From Polytrichum commune (taxonomy: Eukaryota > Streptophyta > Polytrichopsida > Polytrichales > Polytrichaceae), in contig OX485804.1 of NCBI GenBank assembly GCA_950295325.1, positions 19,036,001 through 19,100,000 of the forward strand: a stretch of DNA of 64,000 nucleotides, written 5' to 3'. Under the pieces are notes generated by a model that did no database searches, was not told the DNA's origin, and worked only from the letters and a program-made list of their open reading frames with translations. Shown here one piece after another: positions 1 to 12,100 of the stretch. Numbering within the stretch: the stretch's first letter is position 1; the number at the start of each line of letters is the position of its first letter. The translations under genes were made by a program, and so were the position numbers.

Positions 1-1755
1 TGTCGCAGCCTTCACATCCATTGCGCTGCTCCAAGAAGGCTGTCATTCGCAGTGATGACTTTGAGCAAAACCCTGTGGAGGAGAAATACAGGTATTTTTT
101 GATATCATCCTGGGTAGGCTTCATCCAGTGCCAAGTTGCTCATGCTGTCCCCAACATTCAACACTGCCAAAGCATACTCTTTTATTATGTTAAGACCTGT
201 TAATATTCATATTTCATTGGGCGAAGAGTTAATGCCGTCCAGATACAGAGATCATGCTGTAGTGTATTTGAAGTTTTGGAAAGGTGAGTTTTGAATAGCT
301 ATGGCTGTGGATGTTAATTGCAGCAATGAAGCCCAATGTTGTTTTTCTGGCAGGGTCTTTGCTGTGCGACTAGTATTAACTGGTCCGGCTCCTTGTGAAT
401 TGGTGGATGCTAAAATTTGTTTGACATTTCGAAACTTTGTCAAGCTTCCCTCAGGCTCTATGTTCTGTGCAACACAGGACCTTGAACTTGTTCGACCAGA
501 GGTAACATAAGCTGACACATCATTTTTCTAACTCAGTTGTCTACTTTACTGGTAGTTCAATTATTTTATAGAGCTTTGAAGCTTTAAATGTGTTAGTCCA
601 GGGCTGGAGTGATGGAGTTTTGATTATTTTTTGGTCTGAAGATTGTCTTCTTGACATATCACTTTCCCCAAAAACTTGTGTAGGTCTCTTACCTGCGGTA
701 TGGATTGATGGTGCGACACATCATTGACAAGAAAAGCCCTCTTTTGGGTCATACTATGGAAAGTCTCAGAGAAGGAGACGCTTCCTTCTCTCTTACCGTC
801 ATGGGATTAGAACGCACATCCATGCAACCAATTTTTCATCTGGAGGTGATTGGATCTCCTCTCTCGCATGTGTCACGTGTATTTGAGCCTTTTTAAGTGC
901 TAGTAGATTTCCTCTTCTGAGTCTTTTTAATTCTCAATTTCCATCAAAGTAATACTTCTATCAACTACTACCATTTTGAACCCAAAGATCAACCAAATTA
1001 AGGTGGAGAACATGAATTTTGAGAAAAACCCCCTGAGATCATGCTTAGTCTGTCTTCAATGTTGTCTCAGAGACTGATACCTCAATACTTTCTTGTAAGT
1101 GAGATATGTAATTCTCATCTTGTTTAAGAGGAAGGGAAAAAATATGCTCTAGTACATCAGCAACACATTGAGAATTTCTGGTAGGTGTTTAGCAATCTTC
1201 CAAATTGAGTTGTGAGAATGCCAGTCAGGATTGACTTGGACATTGGATTGCACACGCAGGATTATTTTGTTTGTGATGGGGATGTTGTATGGGATGGGGA
1301 CTACATGGATTTCATTCATATAAATAGAGACGGACAAAGGGTTTTGGACCATTCGAAGGTTGATCTTCTGAAGAGTTTCAAGGTGCAGTTTTTGACCTTC
1401 AGCTTGTGATTGTTTTTTTGTGTTCATCTCAATCCAAGGCTCACGTTACTTGTGGTGTAAATGTGTTGCCTGACCTTGAATCTATTTTATTTACCTTCAG
1501 ATCCACACAATTAGCTTGTGATGTATTGGAATCATACAGGTTGCAGGAATGGTCTCCCAGGCAATCAGTAGAATGGAGGCTGATGTTGCCAAACGCAAGG
1601 ATAATGAAGCCAAGGAGAGACAAAAACAAGCTGATGAGAAATCTGGAGACAAAGCTGAAGGATTGAAGAACTCAAAAGGGTGGTATGGAGCCCTTCGAGC
1701 TCGACCATTGTGGAGGTCCAAATCAACATCTTTCACTAGAGAGCCAGACTGGTGA
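1..1755 (+). CDS. Kir-type inward-rectifier K+ channel, C-terminal cytoplasmic part (5'-partial gene)
   Basis: Five exons join in phase: 1-91 (open at the window edge), 354-501, 684-845, 1260-1382 and 1540-1755 (stop TGA), giving 245 visible residues. All introns are GT-AG. The product matches the immunoglobulin-like cytoplasmic domain of the Kir/KirBac family: a CSKKAVI stretch like the bacterial FS..AV start, CELVDAKI (like the IVEA strand), RYGLMVRHIIDKKSPL (animal Kir: TIVHEIDEDSPL), then DYFVCDGDVVWDGDYMDF (like SYLANEILWG.RY/F) and a VLDHSKV strand (like VDYSRFH). The tail after exon 4 is charged and probably helical, rich in K, E and D. The two membrane helices and the selectivity filter must lie upstream, outside the window. 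Known for the family: tetrameric K+ channel gated through this domain. That this copy conducts K+ is inferred; without the pore, a pore-less or diverged relative cannot be excluded. Confidence 0.72.
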
Positions 1756-3803
1756 ACCAGAGAACAAATTGGTTCTTTCTCATCTCTGCAGTGAACTCCA
1801 TGGCTTAGTCATCAATTGCTTGCATCAATCTGCAGACTGAAGATACTGGATCTTTTTATTGCCAGTTTTCCAACATTCCATCAGTGACCTATCAGGCAAA
1901 GTAGCCGAGCTATTCATTGTGCACATGCAGCCCCCTACTAGGAAAGGTGGAGTGATATATTCACTAATAAATCTTCTACTGTGTTCTTGCCTTCAAGACC
2001 AGAGTTTGCATTAAGTCCACCATCCAGTTTGTTTACAAACTTCGTCGAACACAAGGAGTACATTTCAGGGGAAACTTTTATGCCTTCACAGGACACCTTC
2101 ACCCCCTTATAACTTAAAAAATTAAATATTGGAACTTGCTATTAGAACATCTGGTCAACAGCAAAGTTGTTGTCTATTGAATCTGAGCAAGACAATTAAG
2201 GCGACTAGAGGACTAAAATCAGAAAAAATCATTATCAGTGACATGAAAATGTATCCCGAGTTGGCAATTGGCCCCAAATAAAACTTGCCATGTATTGACA
2301 TGGCCTTGACTATGCGCAGCTTTTCAGTCATGAATTTCAATACAAGGTGCTCCTTGCGTGAGGCTCTGTATAAGGAATTTATTGGTGATTTGTCGGATTA
2401 TTTTTGTGTCCTAGTGCATGAAGTGGAATGGTGATGGGTGACATAATCCGTTAAGTTGTAGCCAGTGAATATCAGTTTATGATATCATAGAAGATATCCA
2501 TAACATTTGCATTTCCAATCCTCATAACATTTCATTATTGCACAAGTAAACTCTGGGAAGGGAAATCCATTAGAATGAAGAAACGGGTAGCTCCAACTTG
2601 CAAACATCATTAATTCCTCCAAACAATGCAGAATGTGATTGTACTGTGAGGAGTACAACAATGCAGATTCACCAGGCATGTCAATCACTAGCCTGCATGG
2701 CTATTTTCCAGCCAGTCAACGATTCTAAACAGTCTTCAACATAGCTAGGCACTCCAAAATATTTGGTTGCAGATGAATCCTTAGCCATCTGGCCCAAGCG
2801 ATCCTCGAGTGAACTACATTCTTGACATTGCAAAATTAGATAACTGTAATCAGACACTGCATGCACAGTCTCTTGATTCAAACATTAAGCTAATGGCTAT
2901 GGGGAAACAAATAAGTAATCTGCACGTCGAACTGCTGCATATACAATTATAGCCAGGACATAAAAAGATGACTCTCTCAAACCACAAACAACCAGAAAGC
3001 TCCATCCTCCAGCATCGGTTCACTAGGCAGCTCTCATCTTTGAAATGAGTTCCAACTCTCTAGCTGGAATTTACTTAGTCCCTTCTCATTCAGATGGAAT
3101 GCAAAGTTCTGCACAGGTAGGCACCCATAGCTGCACTTATTATGTACACAATCACTCAAGGCCTGGCAATACAAATAGGTTGAGCTTGAACTCAAGGCCA
3201 ACATTGCATGTTTAGTGGTCCAATGTAAAAGAATTTGAACCCTTACATGTAGCCAAAAATGGTGGAGCTTTGGTTCCTCCTTTGAAATAAAAATTGAATT
3301 TGAAGTTCAAGATCGAGCTAGATCCTTTGTAGACATTGTAGATGGTAGGAATGAGAGTTCTACACATTCAAATCTTGGGATTGAACTTTAAATCAATCCC
3401 CCAAAAGTGATGACAAGCATTAAGACAATGTTCCACCATTTTAGGCACATCATGGAAGGGCGCTTTTTCTTTTACCTTATCCCACCAAACTTGGAAGCGG
3501 AAGCTCAAGTTATGCGTGTATGTGGCAACGGCATGCGAAACAATAATATTGGGTCAAGGGTCCAGAAATATGCAATCAACCAATTAATCCTATAAGAGCA
3601 AATTGATATAGCTTGTGATTGCATTTCCACATATTAGCAAGCAATCTAACGCCAAGGCATGTAATACTCTCTAAAGAAGATGCTACAAATTCAAAGATTC
3701 GCAACATCACATATGAACATTGTGCTTATAAACCCGAAACAGTGAACAAGTTACACACCTTGTGTGAAGATAGAGTGACATTTGGCCATTATATGCAATG
3801 TCC
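1756..3803. other. Intergenic; 3' flank of the Kir-like gene, no convincing gene
   Basis: About 2 kb without a recognised gene. Two short open frames on the minus strand, 2681-2881 and 2485-2688, overlap by a few bases in different frames and would read through as one unit if a single-base shift were allowed at about 2685. The joined product matches no family I know. No TIR or tandem repeat is obvious here. Convergent 3' ends of the Kir-like and proline-rich genes probably account for part of it. Confidence 0.5.
2485..2881 (-). other. Unassigned pair of overlapping short ORFs (possible gene fragment)
   Basis: Reading leftwards, a 66-codon frame (2881-2681) with QCQECSSLEDRLGQMA and VPSYVEDCLESLTGW ends in TGA next to a 67-codon frame (2688-2485) containing GESALLYSSQYNHILHCLEELM. 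The amino-acid mix looks protein-like (aromatic and cysteine residues, no low complexity), but no splice site joins the two neatly and no family is recognised. It may be a frameshifted remnant, a terminal exon of an unknown gene, or chance. Confidence 0.2.
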
Positions 3804-4646
3804 TCAATAAGGTGGCGGTGGTGACCCTCGGTGATGCTGCGGCTTGGGAGGTGGTGGAGCAACGTACGATCTAGTAGTTGGGGGAGGACACTTGTGGAAA
3901 GGCCATCCTAGTGGAGGCATGATGTGCCCCCCACCATGTGGTGGTGGAGTCTTGAGGGTTAGTGGCGAAGGAGGATGAGGCTTCAAGGTGCCATGTGATG
4001 GTGGTGGAGTCTTGGGGCTAGTTGGTGAAGGAGGAGGAGCCTTGAAGGTTCCATATGGTGGCGAAGCTATCTTGGGGGTTGGTGGAGGAGGAGACTTAAG
4101 GGTGACACGTGGTGGTGGAGCTATCTTCGGGGTTAGTGGAGGAGGAGACTTAGCGGTGGCATGGGGTGGTGGAGCTAGCTTGGGGGTTGGTGAAGGGGGA
4201 GAACTAGGAGGCTTGACAAGGGGGGTTAGTGGAGGACTAGGAGGAGACTTAGCGGTGGCATGGGGTGGTGGAGCTATGTTGGGGGTTGGTGAAGGGGGAG
4301 GACTAGGAGGCTTGACAAGGGGGGTTAGCGGAGGACTAGGAGGAGACTGAGCGGTGGCATGGGGTGGTGGAGCTATCTTGGGAATTAGTGGAGGAGGAGA
4401 CTTAGTGGTGGCGTGGGGTGGTGGAGAGATGGCAACGTCGGGGGATGGTGGACACAGCTCGGGACACAGCTCGGGCAGTGGAATAATGGTGATGAGCAGC
4501 TTGCGAGGAGGAGCTGGAGCCCAAGTATAAGCAGCAACTGGTGTAACTAGAGCACACACATCTGCCGCAACAAGAAAGAGCACCAGGAAGAAGACGGCAG
4601 CCATGGAGGCTGAATCGTTCGCCATTCCGCGAAGAGGAGTACCCAT
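3804..4646 (-). CDS. Secreted proline-rich / extensin-like cell-wall protein
   Basis: Single-exon gene, about 280 residues from the ATG at 4646 (273 from the alternative at 4625). The N terminus has a clear signal peptide: a hydrophobic stretch AAVFFLVLFLVAADVCALV followed by an alanine-rich cleavage area. The rest is a low-complexity proline-rich domain made of a repeated module of the form H-A-T-x-K-S-P-P-P, followed by TPK-I-A-P-P-P. Two adjacent 33-residue copies are nearly identical, so the DNA at 4170-4350 is a recent tandem duplication. Most blocks are SPPP; only two are SPPPP and there is almost no tyrosine, so this is a hybrid proline-rich/extensin-like protein rather than a classical crosslinking extensin. 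Secretion to the wall and hydroxylation and glycosylation of Pro/Ser are expected from the family. The longer in-frame start at 4775 is rejected because it lies at or before the likely transcription start. Confidence 0.8.
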   Translation of the reverse strand: MGTPLRGMANDSASMAAVFFLVLFLVAADVCALVTPVAAYTWAPAPPRKLLITIIPLPELCPELCPPSPDVAISPPPHATTKSPPPLIPKIAPPPHATAQSPPSPPLTPLVKPPSPPPSPTPNIAPPPHATAKSPPSPPLTPLVKPPSSPPSPTPKLAPPPHATAKSPPPLTPKIAPPPRVTLKSPPPPTPKIASPPYGTFKAPPPSPTSPKTPPPSHGTLKPHPPSPLTLKTPPPHGGGHIMPPLGWPFHKCPPPTTRSYVAPPPPKPQHHRGSPPPPY

Positions 4647-4779
4647 TTCTAGCAATCTGCAGCAGATCGATGTGTGTGATTGATGATTCAAGCTGCTGAT
4701 CAGAGCACACCGCGCGTTGATCCAAGCCCGCAGAGACGCTGCTGCAGCAATGAAGATGGTCGATGACTTCCCCACCTTC

Positions 4780-4810
4780 TCTCTCTTTCTCTCTCCAATA
4801 TATATAGATA
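4780..4810 (-). promoter_or_regulatory. TATA box and CT-rich initiator/leader of the proline-rich gene
   Basis: On the minus strand the sequence CTATATATATTGG (about 4797-4809) forms a canonical TATA element, followed by alternating GAGA/CT-rich tracts down to about 4780. Transcription would start some 30 bases downstream, near 4770, leaving a leader of about 125 nt before the ATG at 4646. Confidence 0.6.
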
Positions 4811-5849
4811 GAGAGAGACACTTGTGCGATTATGCAGCATGCGGTGACGGTGAGCGGCTTAATCGATCTCACCAGGCAGCAGCTGCAGCACTCTACCTGT
4901 TCAGGAATGCTGCTGACGTCTGGCGATCCGGATGGTCAGGCGCTCAGGCTCAGTGTTGTTACAGTGATAGAGAAGGTAGCATTGAGGTGAACAATCTTCA
5001 AGGTTGCTGGGATATAGTACTAGAGTTTGTGTAATTTAGAACGCCTCCATCCGGTTGAGGTTCGTAAATATGTAAGGTATGCGTGCCTAAATTGAACACT
5101 AGCGGTAGGCAAACGCCTATATTTGAATGGTATAGGAGAAGGCTTGTAGTTAATTAGGAATAAACACCATAAAGACAGGTGCCACAATGACATTGCAGTA
5201 TGTGCTCAAAACAAGGACGCTTTGACCTCTTATACCTTTCACATATCAACTCCAATTTTGACACATGAAACATTAATATTCGTGATTCATGATTGCTAAT
5301 TGGATGAAGCAATTCAAGATTATCCCTTCCAATGACCAAAAGACAGGTTAGATGTGATTACTGCTTGTTTTTATCCATCGATCAGTTCTGCTCTACTCCC
5401 CACTGAGGATATACACGTGTGCCACTATTTCTTGTGAATTCCACTGATAAGTACACTATATCATATGCACCTGACTTCTGCTACAAGTTCCCGTGATGCA
5501 CCTCTCTTCGCAGAATAAAATCGTAGAATAAAATTTGAGTCCGTGAAACCCAGCGAAGTGATCGAGTTCATTCATAGTGGCATTGCGCCCGTGATGACAT
5601 GCGTACTTCAAGCATGCAGATTCCACATTGATGCATTGCTTTGACAATTGCGCTGTCCTTCTGATTGAAGCTCTCCACTTCTCATGCGTCTGTCCCTGAG
5701 AAGCACATGTATGCCACCATCACTTGTCAAGATCATTGGCAGCTATGGCTTGCCAGAGGTACATAAAAACTACATCATAATTAACATTGTTATATCAGTC
5801 TAGAGTCTGCGAGTAGCGTGGCTCCACTTCCAGGAGTACTGTATTACCA

Positions 5850-5998
5850 TCGAGGGCTCTCTATTTCATCTTTCCATGTGCCAAAATGAAGTTTCCACGT
5901 GGGATACAAGTGGGATTATAGCGAAGTGGAGCATGACACATGGCAAATTTTGAGGGGAATTAATCATTTTTGTGTGTTGATAGGGAGCCCTCTACAAT
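5850..5998. mobile_element. Short TIR element (family M), copy 1
   Basis: Ends are inverted: the left end reads GAGGGCTCTCTATTTCA and the right end reads GGGAGCCCTCTACA. Internal motifs (gccaaaatgaagtttccacgtgg, broken here as gccaaaatg...cacgtgg; then agcatgacacatggca) recur at 25306-25446 in the opposite orientation and at 43757-43922. About 150 bp with no coding capacity, so a MITE-like element. Confidence 0.6.
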
Positions 5999-7989
5999 AC
6001 AAGGGCACCCTATGACACAATGCTGTGCATGTATTGTGTCATTAATTTGTACACCTTGTGAGCAAGAATCTTGATGTTCAAATGATGCATCCTCTCTTGG
6101 ACACTTGCATAAGGAGTTGAAAGGACTTGATATGTGGCCTAGCAATTTCGTTCTTATGTTTTTAAAAATAATAACGATGTTTTATTTTTGTTTAATCACA
6201 ATCATGAGGGTGATTTTGATTATCATAAATACCTTGATGATTTTTGATTGCTCTTAGTATATAGAGACCAAGAAGCGTATCCTAATTTGATACATAATCT
6301 GAATCTGTTGTAAGAAGAGATAGAGGATTTGTATGAGAAAACTTCGATGATGAAGCTGAAACTTGTGCTTCTAGAGATAAAGATCTATGAACAACCATTT
6401 GATCTCCATCAAAATCTATACTAAAACCTCCACAAAATAGAGGGCGCAAGTGAGTTTGGCATATTTTTTCTAAATATTAAAATAGGTTGAAATGCCACTT
6501 AGAATGCGGACCTATTGTGGGCAATTTCAACTTCACATGCAACCTTACATTGAACTTGTCAGACCTTTCACATATAACCAAGATTGGATATCTAGGTTCA
6601 CAAGTCTTGGATGTGGATGAGGGACTTTGATTGGGATAAATCAACCACAAATTTGAGAGGAGAGGGATGGTTTTTTTAAGGACATCTTTCCTCACCGGAT
6701 GAATGACACCTGTGTGTGTCATGAAACTCTTGCCGTTTTTGTGATCATTGTTTGTACTGTTTTGCAAAATATCAAAATGAGAAGTTATAGCAGGTAATGT
6801 TCTCTGAGGTACCAAAGCTTTTAAGGAGGTTGAAGATTTCCTCATGTACAAATCTACTACCTTTGGTGCATGTTAAAATTTCATAGTCTACCAAACTCTT
6901 TCTCACCTCCATAATGTGCACTGCTTTTTGGATGCAAGTCTTCTAAAAAAATGTCATGTAACAGCATGTCACTTTACCAAAAAAATATTACATAAACATA
7001 TATCAAGTTGCGTTGCAACCCCCAAAATGATCTTCTAACTGAATTACTTGTTTACTATATATAGGGCCTTGGAGGATCCAATAAAAGGAATATGGATTGT
7101 TTAAAATGCAATACATATATCTCATCATTCTAATATTGCTCAACGATGTGGATCCTCAAAATATAACAGTGGGATGCTGGAAGCTCAGTTAAAATTTGAG
7201 TCACCCTGCACAACATTTTGCAAATAGCGGAATCCTTCATCAAATGATTGGGGTTTTGTCCATGTCGGGAATTTGATGTGTTGGTTGTTCCCATGCTTGC
7301 TGACCTTTGGCATTCTATAAATTCCTATAAATGGATCAGATCGAGGTAAAGCCCTTCTCTTCTCTCTTAAATTGGAAGTACTACACCCTGAGCTTCTTAT
7401 CTTGACTGTCTAATTTTTGCACAAATTGCAGTAGTGTCACTTCATTCTACTCCACACGTGACACAAATTAGTAGTGCTAGCAAGTTCCTTTCACCGTTTA
7501 AACAAATGCAGTTTTCTACTAGGATTGAAATTTACAAAGTTTTTTGCTTGAATGCAAAAAAGAGTAAGATTCAACTTCTCAAAAAGGTTCACTTATGCGG
7601 GTACATGCACACCGGGAGTCCACCACATAACTCTTGTCGTCCAAAAATCAAGAAGTTCGTATTCTTCTTCATCATCTTCGTAAAGCCCACGTTGAATGCC
7701 CTAGTTGCCCAAATGCATCCCTCCTACATCCAAAGCTTCCATAGCTTCACTTAACCCAAAATGAAGACCATCCGGTTGGCCACCCACCGGAGAACCTTAC
7801 TAATTTTCATCATCTCCAAAGTTGTAGATTCATAATTGTGTCATTCTCCCCAACATCCTCTTCATAATCTTCCCAATTTGCTCCATGTTGAGGTCTTGCA
7901 CCAAGGTCCTATGCAAAGTGTTTCTCAACTTCTTGGATTGCCCAATCGTACATAAACTTTGCGTATGTGTGCAATTTTGAGAGGTTATA

Positions 7990-8200
7990 CATGTCCCATG
8001 TATGAAATCATCAATTTCAACATTACAATGTTGCAACTTGTGTTATTCCATGATGTCACATGCTACACTAATTCTTGTATTACCATGCATCCATGTTAAC
8101 ACAACAAAACTCTGTAACATCACATGCACTTTGATTGCCACAGGTATGATACTACATAGTTTAGAGTGTATTGTCGTTGAACTTACTTTTAGTTCATCCA
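7990..8200 (+). repeat. Dispersed repeat (family H), copy 1
   Basis: The segment running from a GAAATCATCAATTTCAACAT motif through CATCCATGTTAACAC to ATGCACTTTGATTGCCAC recurs in reverse orientation at about 34230-34400 and 41290-41480, with scattered substitutions. No coding potential is seen. Its full ends are not resolved, so it may be part of a larger element. Confidence 0.55.
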
Positions 8201-8289
8201 CTTATAGTTTGGTATATTCTGCATCCTAACATATTTATAATGAAATATTGTCATGGATGATTGAATTCTGATTTTTATTTTTATTTTTA

Positions 8290-8478
8290 TTTTTGAAAAT
8301 CCATTTTGTAAGTGACAGTAATGACAACATTGTAGATTTATAATGTTGAATTTTTTTAACAAAGAATGACAAATAATGTTAGGTGTAGATTTAGTGTTGC
8401 TGACACTACATGGGCGGTTACAATGCATACTGAGCAAGACAATTAGAATTGGTGACACTGAATACAATGTTCAGTGTA
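8290..8478 (-). mobile_element. Short TIR element (family F), truncated copy
   Basis: Read on the minus strand this begins GAGCTACACTGAACATTGTA and continues through CACCAATTCTAATTGTCTTG and ATTACTGTCACTTAC, matching the element at 28096-28458 in order. The far end is missing, so it is a truncated copy. Confidence 0.55.
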
Positions 8479-9173
8479 GCTCTCAGTTTCAGCTAGCTAG
8501 CGATTTCTATATGGATGGTTGATGAATCGGTAGTAAGCTTTGGCAAGGGAGGCATTATCCAGGAATATGCCTTATATGACGTTGTTATACTGAAATTCTT
8601 CTTGACCCTTCAGGTGTGGCAATATCCAACATTACTCACCTTCTTGCCAACCAGTAGGCTGTTCAGTTAGCCACCCTAAATCAGATATTCAGTTTACTTA
8701 TTTGTGTTCACACTCGTAAACAGAATATTGCCAATCAAATGCACCCATCATTCTAGCCAAGAAAGATAGATGCTCTGCAAAAGGAAACTAACTCTATGGA
8801 TACAGAAAATGAGAGCATAATCATGGACACAAGCATATCACCAATGTGGAATTCTGATATCTTGCAAGTCTCCAAGTCATTATCACATACATACCAGCCA
8901 AAGCTGATGGACCTAACCTTGATTACCTTAAAAAACCCAGTCATCACTAACTAAATCTGCAGAATCTCACTCTAACTAATCTTTGTTGATCTGCTTGCAC
9001 AGCGATTTGTGAACAGTTGTCTTTGAGGAAAAGGCATTCCTGCTTTTAGATCATTTCTCATGTTTCTCAGAGAAGGGAGATCATAAATATACACATGAGC
9101 CCTAGTACCACAGTTTCTTTTCCAAACTTTGAACTATGATCAAGGCCAATGAATAATTCAACATCAGAAGTAT

Positions 9174-12100
9174 TTACACATCAAAAACTGGCATACGCTC
9201 CACAATGATGTTGCGACAAACAGGACAGTGCTTGCACTTCTCAGAGCAAACGCTGCAAACATAAATGAACACCTTAGAAAATGTGATTGAAAAGTGCTGA
9301 GAAAACAACAGACTTTCACAAAATAATCACAATCAAAGTTGGAAGTCACCCAGGTATCACTTGATCTAGATTGACAGATTGAATCAGCAAATATGACAGC
9401 AAAACGAATATCAAGTGTCAAAGTGTCAAACCTGCATAAAATACGATGGCGACAGGGAATGAGAACCACAGCAATATCTCTTTCAAAGCAAACACGACAC
9501 AGAACTTTATCCTGCAATTCCAGAATGCGAAAATTATTGACAGTTTCAATCAGACAGCTCAATATCACATGGAATGTGGCTCAGAGAATAAACTTCAAAT
9601 GCAAATTCAAAAATGCTCAAGTCTTGTGTGCTTACATTCTGCAGGCGATCATATTCTTGCGCTTGTTGCTTGGTAATCTCTGTTTGTTCTCCAAGAGCTG
9701 CTTGCAGTCTCCAGACCTACAGCTCCAAACAGTCACTAACGAATTAGCAGCTGACAGGTTTAGGTGTCTATATTCTTCAGTTGTTTTGCAAGAACCATGT
9801 TATTCTGTGTCTAGCAGAGACTTCTGAATTGATAATAAAAAAATTATCAGCTATGTAGGATATGTTGAAGATCATATGTTGACCCTTAAAAGACCCATGC
9901 AATCCATTTGCACCCTCTCAATAGTGGATACCCAGAGACTTCACGCTAAACTCTCACTCATATTGAATCCCATATTTAGTGAATTTCAATATGGGTGTAG
10001 TTTAGACTCACCCTTCGCATCTCTTGTCTTGTATGCAATTTAAATTAAGATGTTTACTCATAATTTATGCTACATCTTTTATTTGTGGACTCCCCAGGCA
10101 TTACAGCAGTAAAGACACATGCCTATATCAAATATTGGCAAGTTTGACACGTCGGTAACATAAAATATGGGAAGCCTTTAGGGAGGGTTGCAAGTACCTC
10201 ATCTGCAAGATCCTTCCTTGCCATCTTCTTTACCACCTCAGGAGGGAATCCACTAAAAGTATTGTAACTGTTACCCAAATACTCAACGTTAAAATCTTGT
10301 AGGACTTGACACCAAACAGCTCACCCATAACTTCCACCAAAGATGCCAGGACAAGCACAGCCACATGAGGCATATTTCGAAAAATAGACCAACAATCAGT
10401 CGGTATTATCGCTATCTGAAAAGGGAATAATTTGACTAGTAAAAATGCATGCCCAAAACTGAAATTTAGGATCGTTACCTGGTGGCTTCGGCTTGGAAAA
10501 GGCGGGCATGCTCTTCCCTGCTTGTCTCATCTATTGACCACCATCCAAGAAGCCTGCAGGATACATGACTTTCACACATCAAAATCAGGATATAATAGGG
10601 TTATGTGCAAAGTTACTCAAAGACATTCATGTCTTTGAAGTACTTTCATATTAAGAGCTTGTTCAGGCGTCTTGTGTTGGAGCCTAATTTTGAGACATAG
10701 GTGAAACTCCCTGGACCTCCTTTTTCAATTGAGAGAACTTTAGGAACTAATTTCAAGTCTGACTTATGGAACTTTTCACCCTAAATCCAGGCTCGGCCTA
10801 TGCATGGCTAATTTGGCCCACCAATTTTAATATGAAAATTGCCCAGCCCCACTCTTTTAGCATGTTATTTTAAGACTTAACAAAGGTGACTTTATGCATA
10901 ACCTCTGAAACTCACCTTTTAGCCAACTCACCCGGAGTTTGACCTGGAGACTCTAGTGACTTCAAGATCACTTATTTACAGATCACTTTAGTGACTTCAA
11001 GATTATGATGCTACATTGTTTATGAAATTGAGTGTCACTAACCTGATAGTGTCTCTAAGCCATAAGGCGAGCAACAGCCTACAGCTGGTGACACTAAATT
11101 CCATAAACATTGTCGCCTACAGGAATTTAGTGTCACTCGCCCTATTATGCGGTCTATGTCTAGGTCACACTAATGATCAATAAGTTGACCATTAGTGTAA
11201 CCACATGACATTAGTATGCTCGATAATAATATGAGGCCTATTCCTAGGTTATCCTAATGGTTAACAAGTTGTCCATTAGTGTGAACACATGACTCTTGAC
11301 ATTCATATGCACAATAATATCTTCCGCATACATACCAAACATAGATATATCATCTCAAGTAATACAATGCGACTCAATAACTGTCATACTGTAAAACATT
11401 ATCCACTTCAAGAGGTTACTTATAGTCTCATATTGACAATTAAAGGATGCGATATTTCTAGACTTCTAGGCAATTTAATGTAACCTTCGCAAATAGCTTA
11501 CATGACACTAGAAACCATAAACAGTTTAGTCCAAATGGTGACACATAGAGAGTATCTTTACTGAAACATATCCACCAAGGGCCCTATGCCAAGAAAGTCA
11601 GCGCACCGTGAACCATGATGAAGAAACCCACAGCAATCATCCCCCTTTGCAAAGTAGGCCAGTCGTCGTGTAGAATTGGGTTCCGAAAGAGGAAGCATAA
11701 GCCAGAGTTGTTCCAACAGCCTCAGCAATGCATAGCAAACAGCAACAGCCTGAACTAATAATAGTGGCGAAAATAATACAATCACAGGAATGCTACGTGC
11801 CCTCTCTGGTGTACCCTGTAGAAAAAATTCAAGTCAGAAAAAAAAAAAACTAAGAAAACTAGTCATGGGGCAATGCACAGGATGAGCAAGCAGAGGCAAT
11901 ACCAACTTTGACTTGCTGTCAGTTGGTACATACCAATATTGGACTGGTATATAGGTATATGACATAACATTACTCAGCTGATGAGCTGTGTTCAGATACC
12001 CTAACTTCAGCTTCAGTCTAAAGCAGTGGGATTCTGACATCTGGAGTCATTATTCTTGAATCTAATGCTGGGCCCATGAACACAGCTCATCAGCTAAGTT

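Larger units (their letters stand above)
5040..9170. other. Intergenic, AT-rich, with short transposon remnants
   Basis: No gene recognised in about 4 kb. It contains the MITE copies listed separately (about 5850-5998, 7990-8200, 8290-8478). A 124-codon minus-strand frame at 6477-6851 has no similarity I recognise and no supporting splice or promoter signals, so it is not called. Confidence 0.5.

Noticed and set aside
3988-4350. Glycine-rich plus-strand frame of 120 codons
   Set aside because: Antisense of the proline-rich repeats (CCN codons read as GGN), so its glycine richness is an artefact.
6477-6851. 124-codon minus-strand frame
   Set aside because: No similarity recognised and no gene signals around it; left as unassigned.
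9393-9827. 144-codon plus-strand frame
   Set aside because: Overlaps two exons of the RING gene in antisense, and shows no domain of its own.
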